This document shows, piece after piece, positions 52,205-63,410 of a DNA stretch of 64,000 bases (positions are counted from its first letter, which is position 1; every line of letters begins with the position of its first letter). Below the pieces are notes generated by a model. It was not told the DNA's origin. It worked only from the letters and a program-made list of their open reading frames with translations, and did no database searches. The translations under genes and the position numbers were made by a program. This DNA comes from Corynespora cassiicola (lineage: Eukaryota; Ascomycota; Dothideomycetes; Pleosporales; Corynesporascaceae), in the NCBI GenBank assembly GCA_022059125.1, contig JAEUWY010000001.1, positions 3,968,001-4,032,000 of the forward strand, in the 5' to 3' direction.

Positions 52205-52486
52205 TCAGTTCTCGTCGACGACCTCCTCGCCGTAGTTCTCCTCGTCCCTGGCGTCGTCCTTGGCGCCGGGCGCGCCTGCTGCCTTGTCGTGCTCCATCTG
52301 CTGGGTCAGGAAGACGTTGATGTCGGCCTGCACGCTCTTGACGGCGGACTGCAGCGCGGCGAGGTGGGCCACGCGCTGTGCGGTGGAAGGGGAGGCGGGC
52401 AGAGCGGGCAGAGCGGGCAAGTCGGCCGAGGCGATGGTCTTGGTGGCGTCGGCGGGCGATGCGTATGCTGCGCGGAGGACAGACAT
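52205..52486 (-). CDS. GON7: KEOPS/EKC complex subunit GON7
   Basis: GON7 is a small, partly disordered subunit of the KEOPS complex, which makes the t6A modification of tRNAs and also affects telomeres and transcription. The gene is intronless, 93 residues. The order of features fits the family: AAYASPADATKTI near the start, a central helix with QRVAHLAALQSAVKSVQADI, then NVFLTQQMEHDKAAG, and an acidic end EENYGEEVVDEN. The start at 52486 gives MSVLRAAYAS; the frame continues upstream but enters the divergent promoter. It is divergent from HbrB and convergent with VPS39. Confidence 0.83.
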   Translation of the reverse strand: MSVLRAAYASPADATKTIASADLPALPALPASPSTAQRVAHLAALQSAVKSVQADINVFLTQQMEHDKAAGAPGAKDDARDEENYGEEVVDEN

Positions 52487-52812
52487 GGCGGGCGAGATGC
52501 GGCGGTGGTGTTGAGTCGAGGTGGCTTCGCTCCTGCCTGCAGACGTCCTGCAAAATGGAAAACGGCAATGGCGGGGTGCGGGCGGCTCGCGGGGGCAGAA
52601 AACCCAAACAGGGCAGGCTCCGCCGCGCCGGCGGTCGATCAGGCAGGCTCGATGGGGCGCCGTTTCAGAGGCCAAGCAGGCGCGAGGCACGTCCAGCTCC
52701 TCGCGCCCCAGCTCTTGCCCTCTGCATCTCTCCCGCTGTCCCATGTCTTCTGCCCTCTGCCTCTCCTCCGATTCCGCATGCTGGCCATGACGATAGTGCC
52801 CTAGCCCGCCGC

Positions 52813-52853
<41 letters not shown>

Positions 52854-52968
52854 GCCCGCCCCGCTCCGCTCCGCCCCGCCCCGGCCTCAGCCCTGCCCTT
52901 ACGTACCCGCAGACAAAGCTGCTCGTGTCACGTTGGACCTCGATTCACCTTGCGCGCAGCCAGCCAAA
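52487..52968. promoter_or_regulatory. Bidirectional promoter region GON7 / HbrB, about 480 bp
   Basis: GC-rich region between the two start codons. It contains the CCCTCA hexamer array (52813-52848) followed by pyrimidine/GC-rich sequence. Both frames stay open by composition, so long apparent ORFs through it are not meaningful. Confidence 0.5.
52813..52848. repeat. CCCTCA hexanucleotide array, six perfect units
   Basis: Six perfect CCCTCA units plus one CCCTCG. Read on the other strand it is TGAGGG, one base from the TTAGGG telomere unit. It lies about 120 bp before the HbrB start codon. Confidence 0.9.
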
Positions 52969-53580
52969 ATGCAGTCGTCGTCCCCCCCGCCCCAGACGCC
53001 CACGCTCCAGAGGCCGGATCCCCTCGACCTGGATGACTCCGACTCTGATGTGACGCTGCAGCAGCGCCGCTCTCCCTTGTCTGCCCGCGCCGCCAAATCT
53101 CCCACCGTTGCTGTATCGCAAGCTGCCGACAGCCCAGCGCCCCCCACTCCGCACAACTACTCGCGCCCCGAGTACTCGCACCGCCCCCGCCAGCGAAGCC
53201 AGGGATATTTCGAGGCCAACCTGCCCTCGACCCAGGCCGCCGCAATGTCGCAAAGCCATCTGAACACCTCGCAGATCGCTGCACAGGCAGCCATGCAGAG
53301 CCCACAGCACATGAGAAAGCGCTCGACCACCATTCCAGAGCCGGGCACCACTGCGGGGCCGGCCGGTCGTGGCCAGCCTTCCAGCCCACCTCCTCTACCG
53401 GGCGGCCACTCCGTGACCTTCAAGACCAACGGCATGACGTACCAGAACGGCCTCGTGGGCGGTAACAGAATGGCCGCGACCACGGCGGCCAACGTCGCAT
53501 TTCCGCGCAGTCCCTTGCATTCGCCCGGCTTGCAACAGCAGCAGCAGCAGCAGCAGCAGCAACAGCAACAACAACAACAA

Positions 53581-53611
<31 letters not shown>

Positions 53612-55542
53612 AACAGCCACAGCCTCAACAGCAGTCACAGTCCCAGTCCCAGTCGCAGTCGTCCTCGCAGGCGCAGCCGCCCGAGCACGCCTCGTCGCCC
53701 AAGCCCTCCGCAACTCCAGAGCTACCACATTTACAGAAGCCAAAGGAAAAGAGCAAGATGAAACTCTTCTCCAAGCCCAAAAACATCCGCATCGACAAGG
53801 AGCGCGAGCTGGACAAGAAGCATCAGGCACTGCCCTCGCCGGGCAAGATCGGCGTCGGTTTCCACAGCTCACAGGCCCTCAACCGCATGATGATGAACCA
53901 GTCGACTACCAGCCTGGTCGAATCAACCATTAGCACCACTACCTCGCTATATTCGGGCGCCAATGGCTCCACTTCGACCCTAGTGCCCCGCAACGACCCC
54001 TACTTGCCCCATGAGAAGGAGAAGGAAAAGCACAAGCACCATTTCCTCTCGCGCCAGAAACACAAGCTCAAGGACAAGGACGACCACATGCTTCCCTTAT
54101 CCTCGGCCAGCAGCACTTCTCGCCCAGTCGATCCTAGCGCACCACAACCCCTCTATAATTTCGCCGCACCCGCCTCCCCTGGCCATTCTTCTTCATTTAC
54201 AAGTTCGGTGACTGGCCTGGACCTGAGACATGGCGGGCGCCACCTCCGCCGAGCAAAGAAAGAGGAGAAGGCGGCATACTTGGATGCCTCACTTGAGCCC
54301 GCCTTTCGAGAGCGCAATCAGTCTTTCAGCACCGAACGCTCCGAATGGCCTTCCATGGCCTCTAGCCTGGGACCAACTCCAGCCCTTGGCCCATCTCCTG
54401 GGACTGGCCTTTCTCACTCCAATGATACCATGATGAGCTTAGGTAATTCGTTTGGCATTACTGGCATGTCTCCCGATGATGCGTGGCCACTGCTCAAAGC
54501 CCGTGTTTTGTTGATTTTCGAGGGTGAAGATCCCCGCCCGCCTGTAGAAGACTTCAATTCTTTGGTGACGATACACATTAAGCGGTGCATCCAGAAGCGA
54601 TCGCCCATTATTCTGATTGAGGATCTCAAGGAGCTTTTGACCACTGGTTTTGGTTCGCTCGATCAAACGCTCCGGCATGTCCCTGACGACCGTCTAATCC
54701 CACACTTGGTTGAGATGTGGCTGGTGGTTTTCACTACAATCCTTCCCTTCTTGCAGGCTGTATTTCTGCCCCTTGATCTCGAGTTCAGGGGCTCCGGTAT
54801 CATGAACTCTACGTCAGCCGCCGATTTCTGGGGTGTACTCTTACCCGACGAGATGAACACCAAGTCTCCTGAGAACAAGGGCATCCCAATCCTCGGCGAG
54901 CTAGATGTCCGACGCATCACGCTTCTTACATTCCGCGACACTGTCATTCTCCCACGTTACGATACACTAATGACCATATTCTCCCGCCTTTCCCTTGAAA
55001 ACCTTAATGCTGGTCTAGAGTCTCCATCTCCGATTCCCGACGCGCGTCCCGGCACAGCAGGCAGTACGGGCGAAGGCCTGGCTATGGGGAGCTTGAATTC
55101 GACAAGCCAAGGCAGCTCCGGCGGCTATTTGGAGAGCACCATGAGCATGACGTCCAGCACCTTTAACTCGTCTTCCCGATCCCGCGCTACGAGCAACACG
55201 TCAGCCGGCTCCTTTTCTGCCCACAGCGTTCACTCGAACCCATCAAATCATCTTCAACCTCACGCTCCTGTTCCACCTGCCATGCGCCCGCAGCCCATGG
55301 ATTCAGCCAAGGTCACCGAGACAGTCGGTAGAATGCTGCAGTGCGTCTCCGTACTCGTGAGCTTGCAGTCCGGAGATGAAGCGCAGGAGAAGATGGGACG
55401 TTTGAACAAGGAGCTCAAATATAATTGGCTTGGACGTGGTAGGACTGGAAGGCAGAGACAGGGTTTTGTCGGGTCGAGAAGGGGCGGTGGTCTGGCATTG
55501 GGGTCGGGCGGTGTCATTAATATACCTGGTGTCACTGCCTAG
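52969..55542 (+). CDS. TORC2-associated HbrB/BIT61 (PROTOR-like) protein
   Basis: HbrB-family proteins are TORC2 subunits that govern polarised growth; loss of Aspergillus hbrB causes hyperbranching. Intronless, 857 residues from the ATG at 52969 (context AAAATG). The first 480 residues are disordered: Pro/Ser-rich, a pure glutamine tract coded at 53533-53616 (28 residues), and basic patches (KEKEKHKHHFLSRQKHK). The conserved domain follows: SPDDAWPLLKARVLLIFEGE, PVEDFNSLVTIHIKRCI, LIPHLVEMWLVVFTTILPFL, AVFLPLDLEFRG and RRITLLTFRDTVILPRY. The C-terminal Ser/Thr-rich stretch and MLQCVSVLVSLQSGDEAQEK close the protein. The domain order and length suit filamentous-fungal HbrB. The frame is open far upstream, but only through the GC-rich promoter. 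Confidence 0.9.
53533..53616 (+). repeat. CAG/CAA polyglutamine tract in HbrB
   Basis: 28 consecutive Gln codons, a mixture of CAG and CAA, followed by PQPQQQSQSQ. The mixed codons limit slippage, yet the length is likely polymorphic between strains. Confidence 0.95.
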
Positions 55543-56104
55543 TGATGAAGACAAAGGTTCTGATTCAAACGAGCGAAGGAGAATTCGGAATAGGGGGGCT
55601 ACTGAGAGGGCAGAGACAAAGCGGGATCCTACGTTGTATAAGATGTGATGGGTGTACGATTTCTTGTTACGATGGCCATGTTGCCCTGGGGTTGTAGACA
55701 TTGGCTGGCGCGGCATGACATGGCATGGGCGTGTTTGAAGGAGAACGGTTTACTTTGAAGAGAGCAGGTTGTTTTTTTGGCTCCTCCATCTGTCTGGTTC
55801 GGCCCGGTTTGGCCCGGTTAAGGTATATCCCCATGGAAACTACGGTGGCGTTTGTTGGCTTTGTGTCGTAGTTGAATGTGAAAATGCTGAATACAATACA
55901 TACCCCTTTCCTTCCGTATATATTTTGGCAGGTTGTGATATGGTGCTTTCAGTGTACACTAGGAAGCATACGTATATTGTGATGGGAATCAAACTGTGGA
56001 GAACACACCACATTGCATTGTACAATGTACACTTTTTCCACTATCAACCTATCTTATTAAAAATTACCCTCTTTTGCCCCCTGCGTCAGAACAGTCACCG
56101 CCTA
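55543..56104. other. Convergent intergenic region, about 560 bp
   Basis: 3' flanks of HbrB and the tail-anchored protein gene. It includes a GGTTCGGCCCGGTTTGGCCC imperfect direct repeat near 55797. No gene. Confidence 0.5.
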
Positions 56105-57720
56105 CTAATCGGTATACCCCTTCTTCTCCTGCCCGAGCTTGAAATAACACAAAATCAGGATCCCCGCCAAGATGGACGCCACGACCAATATCATGATGGT
56201 ACCCTTGACCGCCTTCCCAAACGCCGTGTTCATCCAAGCCTTCTTCTTCTCCTTGAGCGTCTGCCCCACCTCCTTAATGGTCGGCCTCTGGTACTTGTTC
56301 TGCGCTCGCCGGTCGAAGAACGAATCCAACTGCTCCTCGGCTGGATCCACGATGCGTCCGAGCGGGTACTGGTGCGAGAAGCGCTTGGCATAGAGCTCGT
56401 TTGGATTGTTCGATTTGGGCTTGGTGTAGACGAAGTGGTTTGCCTCGAGGCCAGCGGCGGCGAGCGAGTTGCGAAGCCTGCGCTGCGTGGTGGCCAGGTC
56501 GCCCGTCTGCACGGCGTGCTGCAGCTTTGCTAGTTTGGCATCCAGATCCTGGCCCTGCCGGGTGCGGATCAGGTCGAAGTAGAGCGGCTTGTCAACGTAG
56601 CCGATGTCGATGCGGCGCTCTCGGAGCATGCCGACAATGGTAGCCCATGGGGTTGCGCAGTCCAGGCCCTCGCGCGCGATAAGCGCGGGGTTGGGGAACT
56701 GCATCCACCTATAGGCCATCCTGATAAAATCGGAGACATTGATGGAGGAGAACTCGGGTATTCTGACGTCGACGTTCATATACAACATCAGCCTGTCCTC
56801 CTGTGTCTGTACGTCTTTGAGTACAAGCTTCACCAACGGGTGTCGCTCCGCCTCGGGAGTCTGGAGCAGACACAGTAGATTGATCAACATCGTGTCACGG
56901 TCGCTCAGCAGATCTTGGTCCAGAACGCCGTTGCCGTGCTGATCCTTGAGGGCTGATGGGTGCAATGGCATATCGAGCAACTTGAGCTGAGCCACGATCA
57001 CAGGTTTTGGTGCTAGGAGATACGGCACCATGTCGCAGAGCCGATAGAGACTCATGCCATCGATTGATGCAACTTTCCGGAAATCGGAAAGCAGGTTGTT
57101 TCTCGGTTCGGGTAGTAATGGAATATCTCTCCTTGTCTTTAGTACTTTGGGGTTGATCCTTCTTCTGGATATCTCTGTCGCCGACGAGATGCTACCTGAC
57201 CGCGAGTGGAGAGAGGCAATTGGCGATTCAAACAGCGCCGGTTGACCGTGCGAGGCTGGATGGGGAATCCACAACTCTATCGCTCTCTTCTGCATCCTCG
57301 ACTGATCGCGTCTCACAGTTTTCGGATTGTAGGCCACACTGGCAAGCTCTTCATCCCCACAGTTGTCTCTGGACGAGGCTCCAGCCGTTGTTCCCTCCCT
57401 TTGATGTATGTTGTTGAGTGGAAGCTTAATGGGTTTCACTGTTGGGGAACCTAATGATGCCCAGTCTAGGGCTTGAGTAGCAGCACCGATCTCGCGCTGG
57501 AGATTTGTTTCATCATCGAGAAAGTAGCCGTCGGGGTGTTGATCAGGCTCGGCACTGTTTATAGGCCGTTGAACATCTTTGAGTTCAAGGTCAGGCTCAC
57601 TTTGTTGATCAGCAATAGACTTTGGCGAATAGTGTGATTCAAGAGACATGGATAATCCCAAGGCACAATGAAAGGAACATACCAAACAGCTTGTTTTCCG
57701 GAGGTGGCCTCGTCAGACAT
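56105..57720 (-). CDS. Tail-anchored protein of unknown function, 510 aa
   Basis: Predicted exons 57683-57720 and 56105-57599. The first codes MSDEATSGKQAV and joins in frame to CEPDLELKDVQRPIN, using a GTATGT donor and an AAAG acceptor. Without this intron the start would be at 57649 (MSLESHYS). The N-terminal third is polar and disordered. The central region (about residues 180-370) looks globular and helical: SLYRLCDMVPYLLAPKPVIVA, MLINLLCLLQTPEAERHPL, VSDFIRMAYRWMQFPNPALI. The C-terminus has a basic stretch (KEKKKAWMNTAFGKAVKG), one TM helix (TIMILVVASILAGILILCYF) and only about ten residues after it, so it should be inserted post-translationally as a tail-anchored protein. I do not recognise the family. 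Confidence 0.72.
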
Positions 57721-58145
57721 GACTGTTGCAGTCTAGATCGAATTATCCGGCTCAAGTAATTGCGGGTAGAGTCAAGACTGGGCCGAAACGATTGAGGAGG
57801 AACAATGAACGAGGGGTTTAAATAGCGGAGCGAGCGCTGACAAGGGACAACAGGAATCTGTTTGTTGGTGTAAGAGATGGAGAATAGTGATGGTTGGTTT
57901 CCAATATGCCCATAGAAGAGTAGTTAGAGGAGTCGATGTGAAGTCCAGCCGGGGCGACTACTAGCTTGGCTGCCCCTGGATTGCAGCAGAAGGGAGGAAA
58001 CTGCAATGGTGCGAAAACGTTGCATTGTTGCCAGTAAGCAGCGCCTTCTCCGAGGCCCAATGGAATTTACCGAGTGCTGAATCCAGCCCATATTTACTGG
58101 TTCGCAACCATATTCTGCGGTTGTTGAGCTCTCACCTGCAAACCC
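57721..58145. other. Intergenic, about 425 bp
   Basis: Promoter of the leftward tail-anchored protein gene and 3' flank of the ARMH3-like gene. No additional feature. Confidence 0.55.
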
Positions 58146-60253
58146 TTATTTATCCTCATTCAATGTCTTGGCGTCATCGACCGCTGTCCTTGCTATCCTC
58201 TTGAGAAACGTCTTGAAGTTGGCCTCGCGGAATCTATCCCAGCGGTCCAAACCCTCGCTCGCTTCAATGGATAGAGTGTCATAGCCCTGCTTGATCACAG
58301 TGCTGACCTCACGCGGGGTCAGGTTCGTGCTCCGCAGCTTGCCCTTCTCATTGCCCTCAAGCAATGAGTGATAATGCGATGAAACGTTGATAAGGGTGTT
58401 GATGGAGCTAGACTGGGACAGTTCAAATGCGTCCCGGAATTTCACAAGGATGTCGCCCGTCTCAACAAGTTTGTAGAACAGGTCATCATATGATGCAGGG
58501 TCTGGGAGGAAATTTTCGCCATTGGACAGGGCAAATGTCAACAAATTCACAAGGACGTCTACCATCTCAGAAGATCTGTAGTTTGACTTGATGTCGGCGG
58601 TGTAGGTGGTCAGAAAACGGACAAAGGACAGCAAAGTCCTCCAGAGTTCGGACCAGTGATAGGCCACGCGCACTTTGGCTCTGCTCAAGTACGAGAGGAC
58701 TCGCAGCAAGACGCCAAGGCATAGGCTAAGTGGGTTTTTAGCGTGGTATGGCGAGTGGCAGCGTGGCACACTTACATGTACAGTTCCACATCCAGTCTCC
58801 TCCGGAGATTGTGATTGACGCCATCAATCATTAGATCCAGAACCACAGAAATGGGTACGCGTTCGCCCTTGGTCATGGGCAGATAGGGTTGTCGCTGGCG
58901 ACACAACCGCACTGCAATCTTGTTCTCGTCACTACAAAGTCTCTTCACCAGCAATTGATCTTCAACAAGTATCTGGATGATGAAGAGACTCAGGTAGGTA
59001 TAGAAAGAAGATCTTGTGGAACGGTGGGCGTGCTGAAAGAGGTAGGAGGTCAAGGACAGGAATGCACTCAACGGCGAAGCCTCGCCCTTCTTTGGAGGCT
59101 GCATAGACACCAGGTTGAAGCAGAAGACCTTGTTCGCATTGGCAAAGTCATATGTAGACAGAAGAGCCCCAATCTCTGGGCCGGGTAGTGCAGCAAACAG
59201 GGACTTTGTCTCCTCGGGCGCTGGTGCTGGAGTAGAGGGCCTCGATGCGGGAGCCAGCACACCCAAGCCAATGTAGTTCAGTGTCGACCCAAGGGTCCAG
59301 CCCTCGGGCATGTCGTCTTGAATAGCGACATAAGCATCACGCAGCTTGGAACAAGTCTCTCCAAAGCTTCCAATCATCTTCTGTATAATGCCATCGTTCA
59401 CGAAGTCGTCGAGACGAAGCCGGTATGGGTTCTGGAACTCGAACTTGTTGTAGTTGACGAGGAGGCCGAGGAGGTAGAAGGCCGGCAGAACGTGCGAATC
59501 GTGCTCGCAGTCTTGTATATACTTCATCAGGGAGGGGAAGAGATCGCGGTGGGTGAAGTACGACGGCAGTGCGGTATGGAAGCCGGCGGCGGTCATGGAG
59601 AGGGTGGTGTGGACTGCCTTCAGCCGTAGCGTCTCTGCACATCATCAGCCCCAATTGCCGTTTGTATGAAGCCATGGACATTTACCATCGCGTCCACTGC
59701 GTATCACCGTGTCGAGCGTAGCTATGAAATCCGACATGACGGCGTCGGCGTCGTGCAGCCCCGCCAGCACCGAGATGATGTCGGAGCTCGGATTGGTGTA
59801 CCTTTTTGTGAGGGCGGCGTCTAGAAATACGGTCAAGGTCTGGCCAGTGAGCCAGCGAATACAGAGCAGTGGGCGGAGCGGGCGCATACATCGAGGGCAT
59901 TCTCGTCAGCGGGGGCCGAGGCCTGGCGTACGCGCAAGATGGCGCGGAGGAACAGCTGCTGGGTATGCGCCTGGAGGTGCAGCATGTCGTCGGGGGCAAC
60001 ATCGCGCAGGGTGCGCTTCAGGGCAGCGTGCTCGGGTCGCAGCAGGAAGAACTCTTCCCAGAAGCCGTCGGAGAGATCAACGTCTTCATCGTCGTCCTGC
60101 AATGGCGGGCGCACTCAGCAGCAGCTCTTTGTGTGTGGTCAGGCAATGCCGAGGGGCGGCTGAACGCACCTTGAAGAGTGCCTCGTACAGGCCGACAATC
60201 TTGGGCTTGAACGTCTCGGGGCGCGAGACCTGGGTGAGCGGCGAGGGCTCCAT
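58146..60253 (-). CDS. ARMH3/UPF0588 (DUF1741) armadillo-like helical protein
   Basis: The animal homologue ARMH3 (C10orf76) is a Golgi-linked partner of PI4KB and GBF1; the fungal members are little studied. Exons 60170-60253, 59890-60096, 59686-59839, 58776-59634 and 58146-58725 give 627 residues. The N-terminus SRPETFKPKIVGLYEALFK leads to DGFWEEFFLLRPEHAALKRT, a hallmark of the family (FWxEFFLLKP). Helical repeats follow (TLTVFLDAALTKRY, HTALPSYFTHRDLFPSLMKY, HVLPAFYLLGLLVNYNKFEF). The DUF1741 block contains QPYLPMTKGERVPISVVLDL and later AYHWSELWRTLLSFVRFL and SSEMVDVLVNLLTFAL. The order and length match fungal UPF0588 proteins. All junctions keep frame. It is head-to-head with the NR kinase gene. 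Confidence 0.88.
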
Positions 60254-60697
60254 CGGGGCAGACGTTGGGGAATCGGGGCGTAGAACGGGTTCTGGTATAT
60301 TGCGAAGCTCCGGTCAGGGCATGCGCGAGAGCAGCAGCATGAGCCACGTCGCGCCCAACGCCGCCATCCCCGGCCGCGGCCCATGACATAACCCCACACC
60401 TGCTCACGTGCCTGGCCATGTCACGCCCGCGCCCGCGCCCGCGCCCGTCTCTGGACTTGTGCTTCGACATCTCCGGCCTCTCTACTTGGCAGCGTCTTGT
60501 GCCGTTCGAATCGAGTCCGAGGAAAACATGCTCATCTGAAATCGCTTCGACCATTTCCATCCCGAGTCACCCGAGTCACTCCCTCCCGAGCTCAGTACCG
60601 CACACTATCAGGTACCCGCGTATACACCAAGGCAGAGAGGAGAGAGGATAGACACAGAAGAAGTCACCTCTACACACGCGCGCCCCCTAGCCGCACC
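60254..60697. promoter_or_regulatory. Bidirectional promoter region ARMH3-like / NR kinase, 444 bp
   Basis: Start codons of the two genes face away across this stretch. It contains a (GCCCGC)n-like GC run at about 60422-60450. No gene inside. Confidence 0.5.
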
Positions 60698-61456
60698 ATG
60701 GGCAAGCCCGTGCTTCTCCTCGGCATATCCGGGCCCTCGTCCAGTGGCAAAACCACACTGGCGCGCCTCCTCCGCGACATCTTCCCCCCGCACCTCATCT
60801 TCATCCTGCACCTGGACGACTTCTATCTCACCGACGCCGAGATCCCCGTCCGGGATGGAATCCAGGACTGGGACTGCATCGAGTCGCTAGACCTCCCACG
60901 CCTTCGCTCCGCACTCGAGCACATCAAATCCCACGGCCAATCCCCGCCCAGCCTGGTCTCCAAGGAAGACCAGAACAGCGTGGGCGAGCACGGCGTGCCG
61001 CAAACCTTCGTTGACGAGTGCAGGCAGTGCGTGGGCGCCCTGCTCGAGCAGACGGGCTGGAAGACGCCCATCTGCATCGTGGATGGCTTCCTGCTCTTCT
61101 CCGACGACATGGCCGACATCCGGGAAATGTTCGACCTGAGGCTCTTCTTGCGGACTTCGTATGACACGGCCAAGACGCGGCGCGAGGCCAGGAGCGGCTA
61201 TGTGACGCTCGAGGGCTTCTGGGAGGACCCGCCGGGCTATGTCGACAAGGTCGTGTGGCCCAACTACGTCAAGGACCACAAGTTCTTGTTCAGGAATGGC
61301 GATGTCGAGGGGGAGCTGGATGAGAGTGTGTGCCGGGCCATTGGGATACAAGGGATGCCGCGAGAAGCACAGCAGAGTATGGAGAAATGCTTGGATTGGG
61401 CAGTGCGAGTATTGGGGGACGCCCTGAAGCAAGACTCACCAGCCAAGGGCTCGTGA
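60698..61456 (+). CDS. NRK1: Nicotinamide riboside kinase (NRK1-like)
   Basis: Phosphorylates nicotinamide riboside to NMN in NAD+ salvage. Intronless, 252 residues. The Walker A/P-loop GPSSSGKT lies at residues 12-19 (family usually GxTNxGKT; SSSGKT is common in fungi). HLDDFYLTDAEIPVRDGIQDWDCIESLD supplies the catalytic aspartate and the D-W-D substrate loop typical of NRKs. CIVDGFLLFSD is the Walker B-like strand, and RTSYDTAKTRREARSGYVT is the lid with arginines. DPPGYVDKVVWPNYVKDH is the family-specific C-terminal block (P-x-Y-x-x-x-x-x-WP-x-Y). The ATG at 60698 has context GCACCATGGG; the frame is open upstream but only in the GC-rich 5' region. Confidence 0.9.
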   Translation: MGKPVLLLGISGPSSSGKTTLARLLRDIFPPHLIFILHLDDFYLTDAEIPVRDGIQDWDCIESLDLPRLRSALEHIKSHGQSPPSLVSKEDQNSVGEHGVPQTFVDECRQCVGALLEQTGWKTPICIVDGFLLFSDDMADIREMFDLRLFLRTSYDTAKTRREARSGYVTLEGFWEDPPGYVDKVVWPNYVKDHKFLFRNGDVEGELDESVCRAIGIQGMPREAQQSMEKCLDWAVRVLGDALKQDSPAKGS

Positions 61457-61679
61457 TTATGATATGCATATGATTACTCTCACACCTAGGCTACAGGATA
61501 GCTGCACGGCATGAGACCAAACACCCGTCCGACTCACCCGGGTGACCCTGCCCGAAACTACCCAAAAGTCCATGTCGCCTAAGCACCAGGTAGCTGATAA
61601 ACGATCCCGACCATGCAGAGGAAATAGAAATACCCGATCCGAGAAAAAGAGAGAGAGAGGGAGAGAAAAGGGTACCCGT

Positions 61680-62974
61680 TCAAGTGCTGGATCGGACCTT
61701 GTCTATGTAGGCTTGCCCGGGGTTTTCGTACTGTGAAGTGAAAAAGGCGTTGACTTGAGCGTCTTTGGCGAGCCATGTAGTCATGCTGCTGAGCTCTTCT
61801 CGCAGACGATTCACCGCCTGCGTGTCCATGTTGGTTTGCGCAATCAGCTCGGGCATGGAGACTGCGCCTTCGTCAGCGAATCATCATGTTCAGCGTGAGG
61901 TGGATCCCCTTACCAAACAAACGGAGGAGGTGCTCGCCACCGTAAATGTCGTACATGGACTTGCCAGCAAGATCCGAGGTTGCGTCTTCGGTGCGCGTGT
62001 GAATGTCGTAAAATTGCTCACGTTCAAAGCGATAGAGAAGCAAACGACCCAGGCTCTTGTTGAAGTACTCTTTCAGGCCCTGGACTACTTCTTCAAGAAT
62101 GTCGATTTCGGTGCTGGTGCGAGTTCCCTGTGAAGTAGCCCACGCGAGATATTCGTCCAGAATGATGCCTGCAGGCTTGCTGACGGGCAGCGACACAAGC
62201 TGGAGGTTCTTGGTGATGTTCTCCCAGTCATCGACCAGCAAGCTCTTCAGCCTGTCAGGCATGTAGATCCTCACCGCCCGGCGGCTCTGGAAAGTCTCCT
62301 CCTGTGGGAACAATCAGCTGCAGTCAGTTCGCCCTCTCGTGGGTGATGCATACCTTTTCGAGGTCTTGGTCCCTCATTCGCTTCTGGCCTCGGGGTCCAG
62401 CGGCTGAGACAGACGTCTGGCGCTCTTCGCTGCCCCTAGCAGAGCCCTGCTGCTTCTTCTTGGAGGGTGCAGGTGCAGCCCTTGCCGCACGCTGGGCGGC
62501 GAGCATTTCGTGCCTCAGGTTGTTGGCAAGCTCGCGGTTCTCAGGAGTCAGTTTGCGGAGACGATCTTCGGCCACCCAGTCGTCCCACCTGGACGGTGTC
62601 AGAAAACAGAAGGGCACAGTTGTTGTGACAGCAGCTGAAAAGAGTCCCAGTCCGATGGCAAGGACAAGAGGGGATGGAGGAATGTGTGGAGGGAGCTGGG
62701 AAGTGGTGAAGTGAAGCAGTTCAGCCAGTGGAAGTTGCTGTGGTGCTTTTATGCCGGGCTCGGAGAACAGCAAACGAAAAGACAAGCAGAGGGCGGGTAC
62801 TTACGTATTCTTCCATCCTTTGTAATGGACTTTGTACTGGAAGCCACTCTTCTTGTCGTCTCCCTCGAGGGGTTTGACATCGAGCACTTTTGCCTCGTAT
62901 AGCAGTTCATGATGGAAGCAAAGGGCCTTCTCGTCCTTTTTGAACTGCGGCTCTGGGACCGGTGCTGGAGCCAT
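61680..62974 (-). CDS. EAF3: Chromatin protein EAF3/MRG15 family (NuA4 and Rpd3S subunit)
   Basis: EAF3 reads H3K36 methylation and serves both the NuA4 acetyltransferase and the Rpd3S deacetylase. Exons 62805-62974, 62354-62588, 61914-62301 and 61680-61861 give 324 residues. The chromo-barrel is split by intron 1: ALCFHHELLYEAKVLDV, KVHYKGWKN then TWDDWVAEDRLRKL, with the aromatic cage residues (Tyr, Trp, Trp) visible. A basic linker follows (APSKKKQQGSARG). The MRG domain has VRIYMPDRLKSLLVDDWENI, LVSLPVSKPAGIILDEYL, GLKEYFNKSLGRLLLYRFER, YDIYGGEHLLRLFG and VSMPELIAQTNMD, ending with the usual C-terminal helix and FFTSQYENPGQAYIDKVRSS. The gene is complete and typical. It is head-to-head with a kinetochore gene. 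Confidence 0.94.
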
Positions 62975-63410
62975 ATTGGTTGCCGGAGCGTGGAGGTTAG
63001 GTATGATGTGAGGGTTTTGGGGGTGGGAGGGAGGAAGTCAGGTGCAGGGGGGTGGGGGACTGGGGGAATGGGTCGCGGTGTCGCAACAGCCAAGTTCCCG
63101 ACCACGTATCGCGTGCCTGTAGAACGCAACGGGATTGACAAGCCCAGTAACACGCCGCAACTTTCCCTGGTCGGTTGTTCTGCGCAGTGCTAGAGATGGA
63201 AAAGCCGGGCAAGAAACATGAAGGATGGGGTTTGCCAGACTCTGTCCATGTTCACGGGAGATTTTCAGCACGGGCCTGTCCTGCACGCGACGCGCCGGGC
63301 ATTCACGAGCCTCGCCCGCGTCTCATCCTCCCACCTTGCTCCCTCTACACTCCGCCGCCATCGCCCCGCTGTCCATCGATTCGCCCATCGCTCCCGCCAT
63401 CCATCTTGCC
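62975..63410. promoter_or_regulatory. Bidirectional promoter region EAF3 / Cnl2, 436 bp
   Basis: Start codons diverge from it. G-rich on the left (about 63010-63070) and pyrimidine-rich on the right, as usual before fungal start codons. No gene inside. Confidence 0.5.

Noticed and set aside
52378..52968. N-terminal extension of the HbrB ORF by 197 codons
   Set aside because: It runs antisense through GON7 and through the hexamer repeat. The composition is promoter-like and homology begins only after the ATG at 52969.
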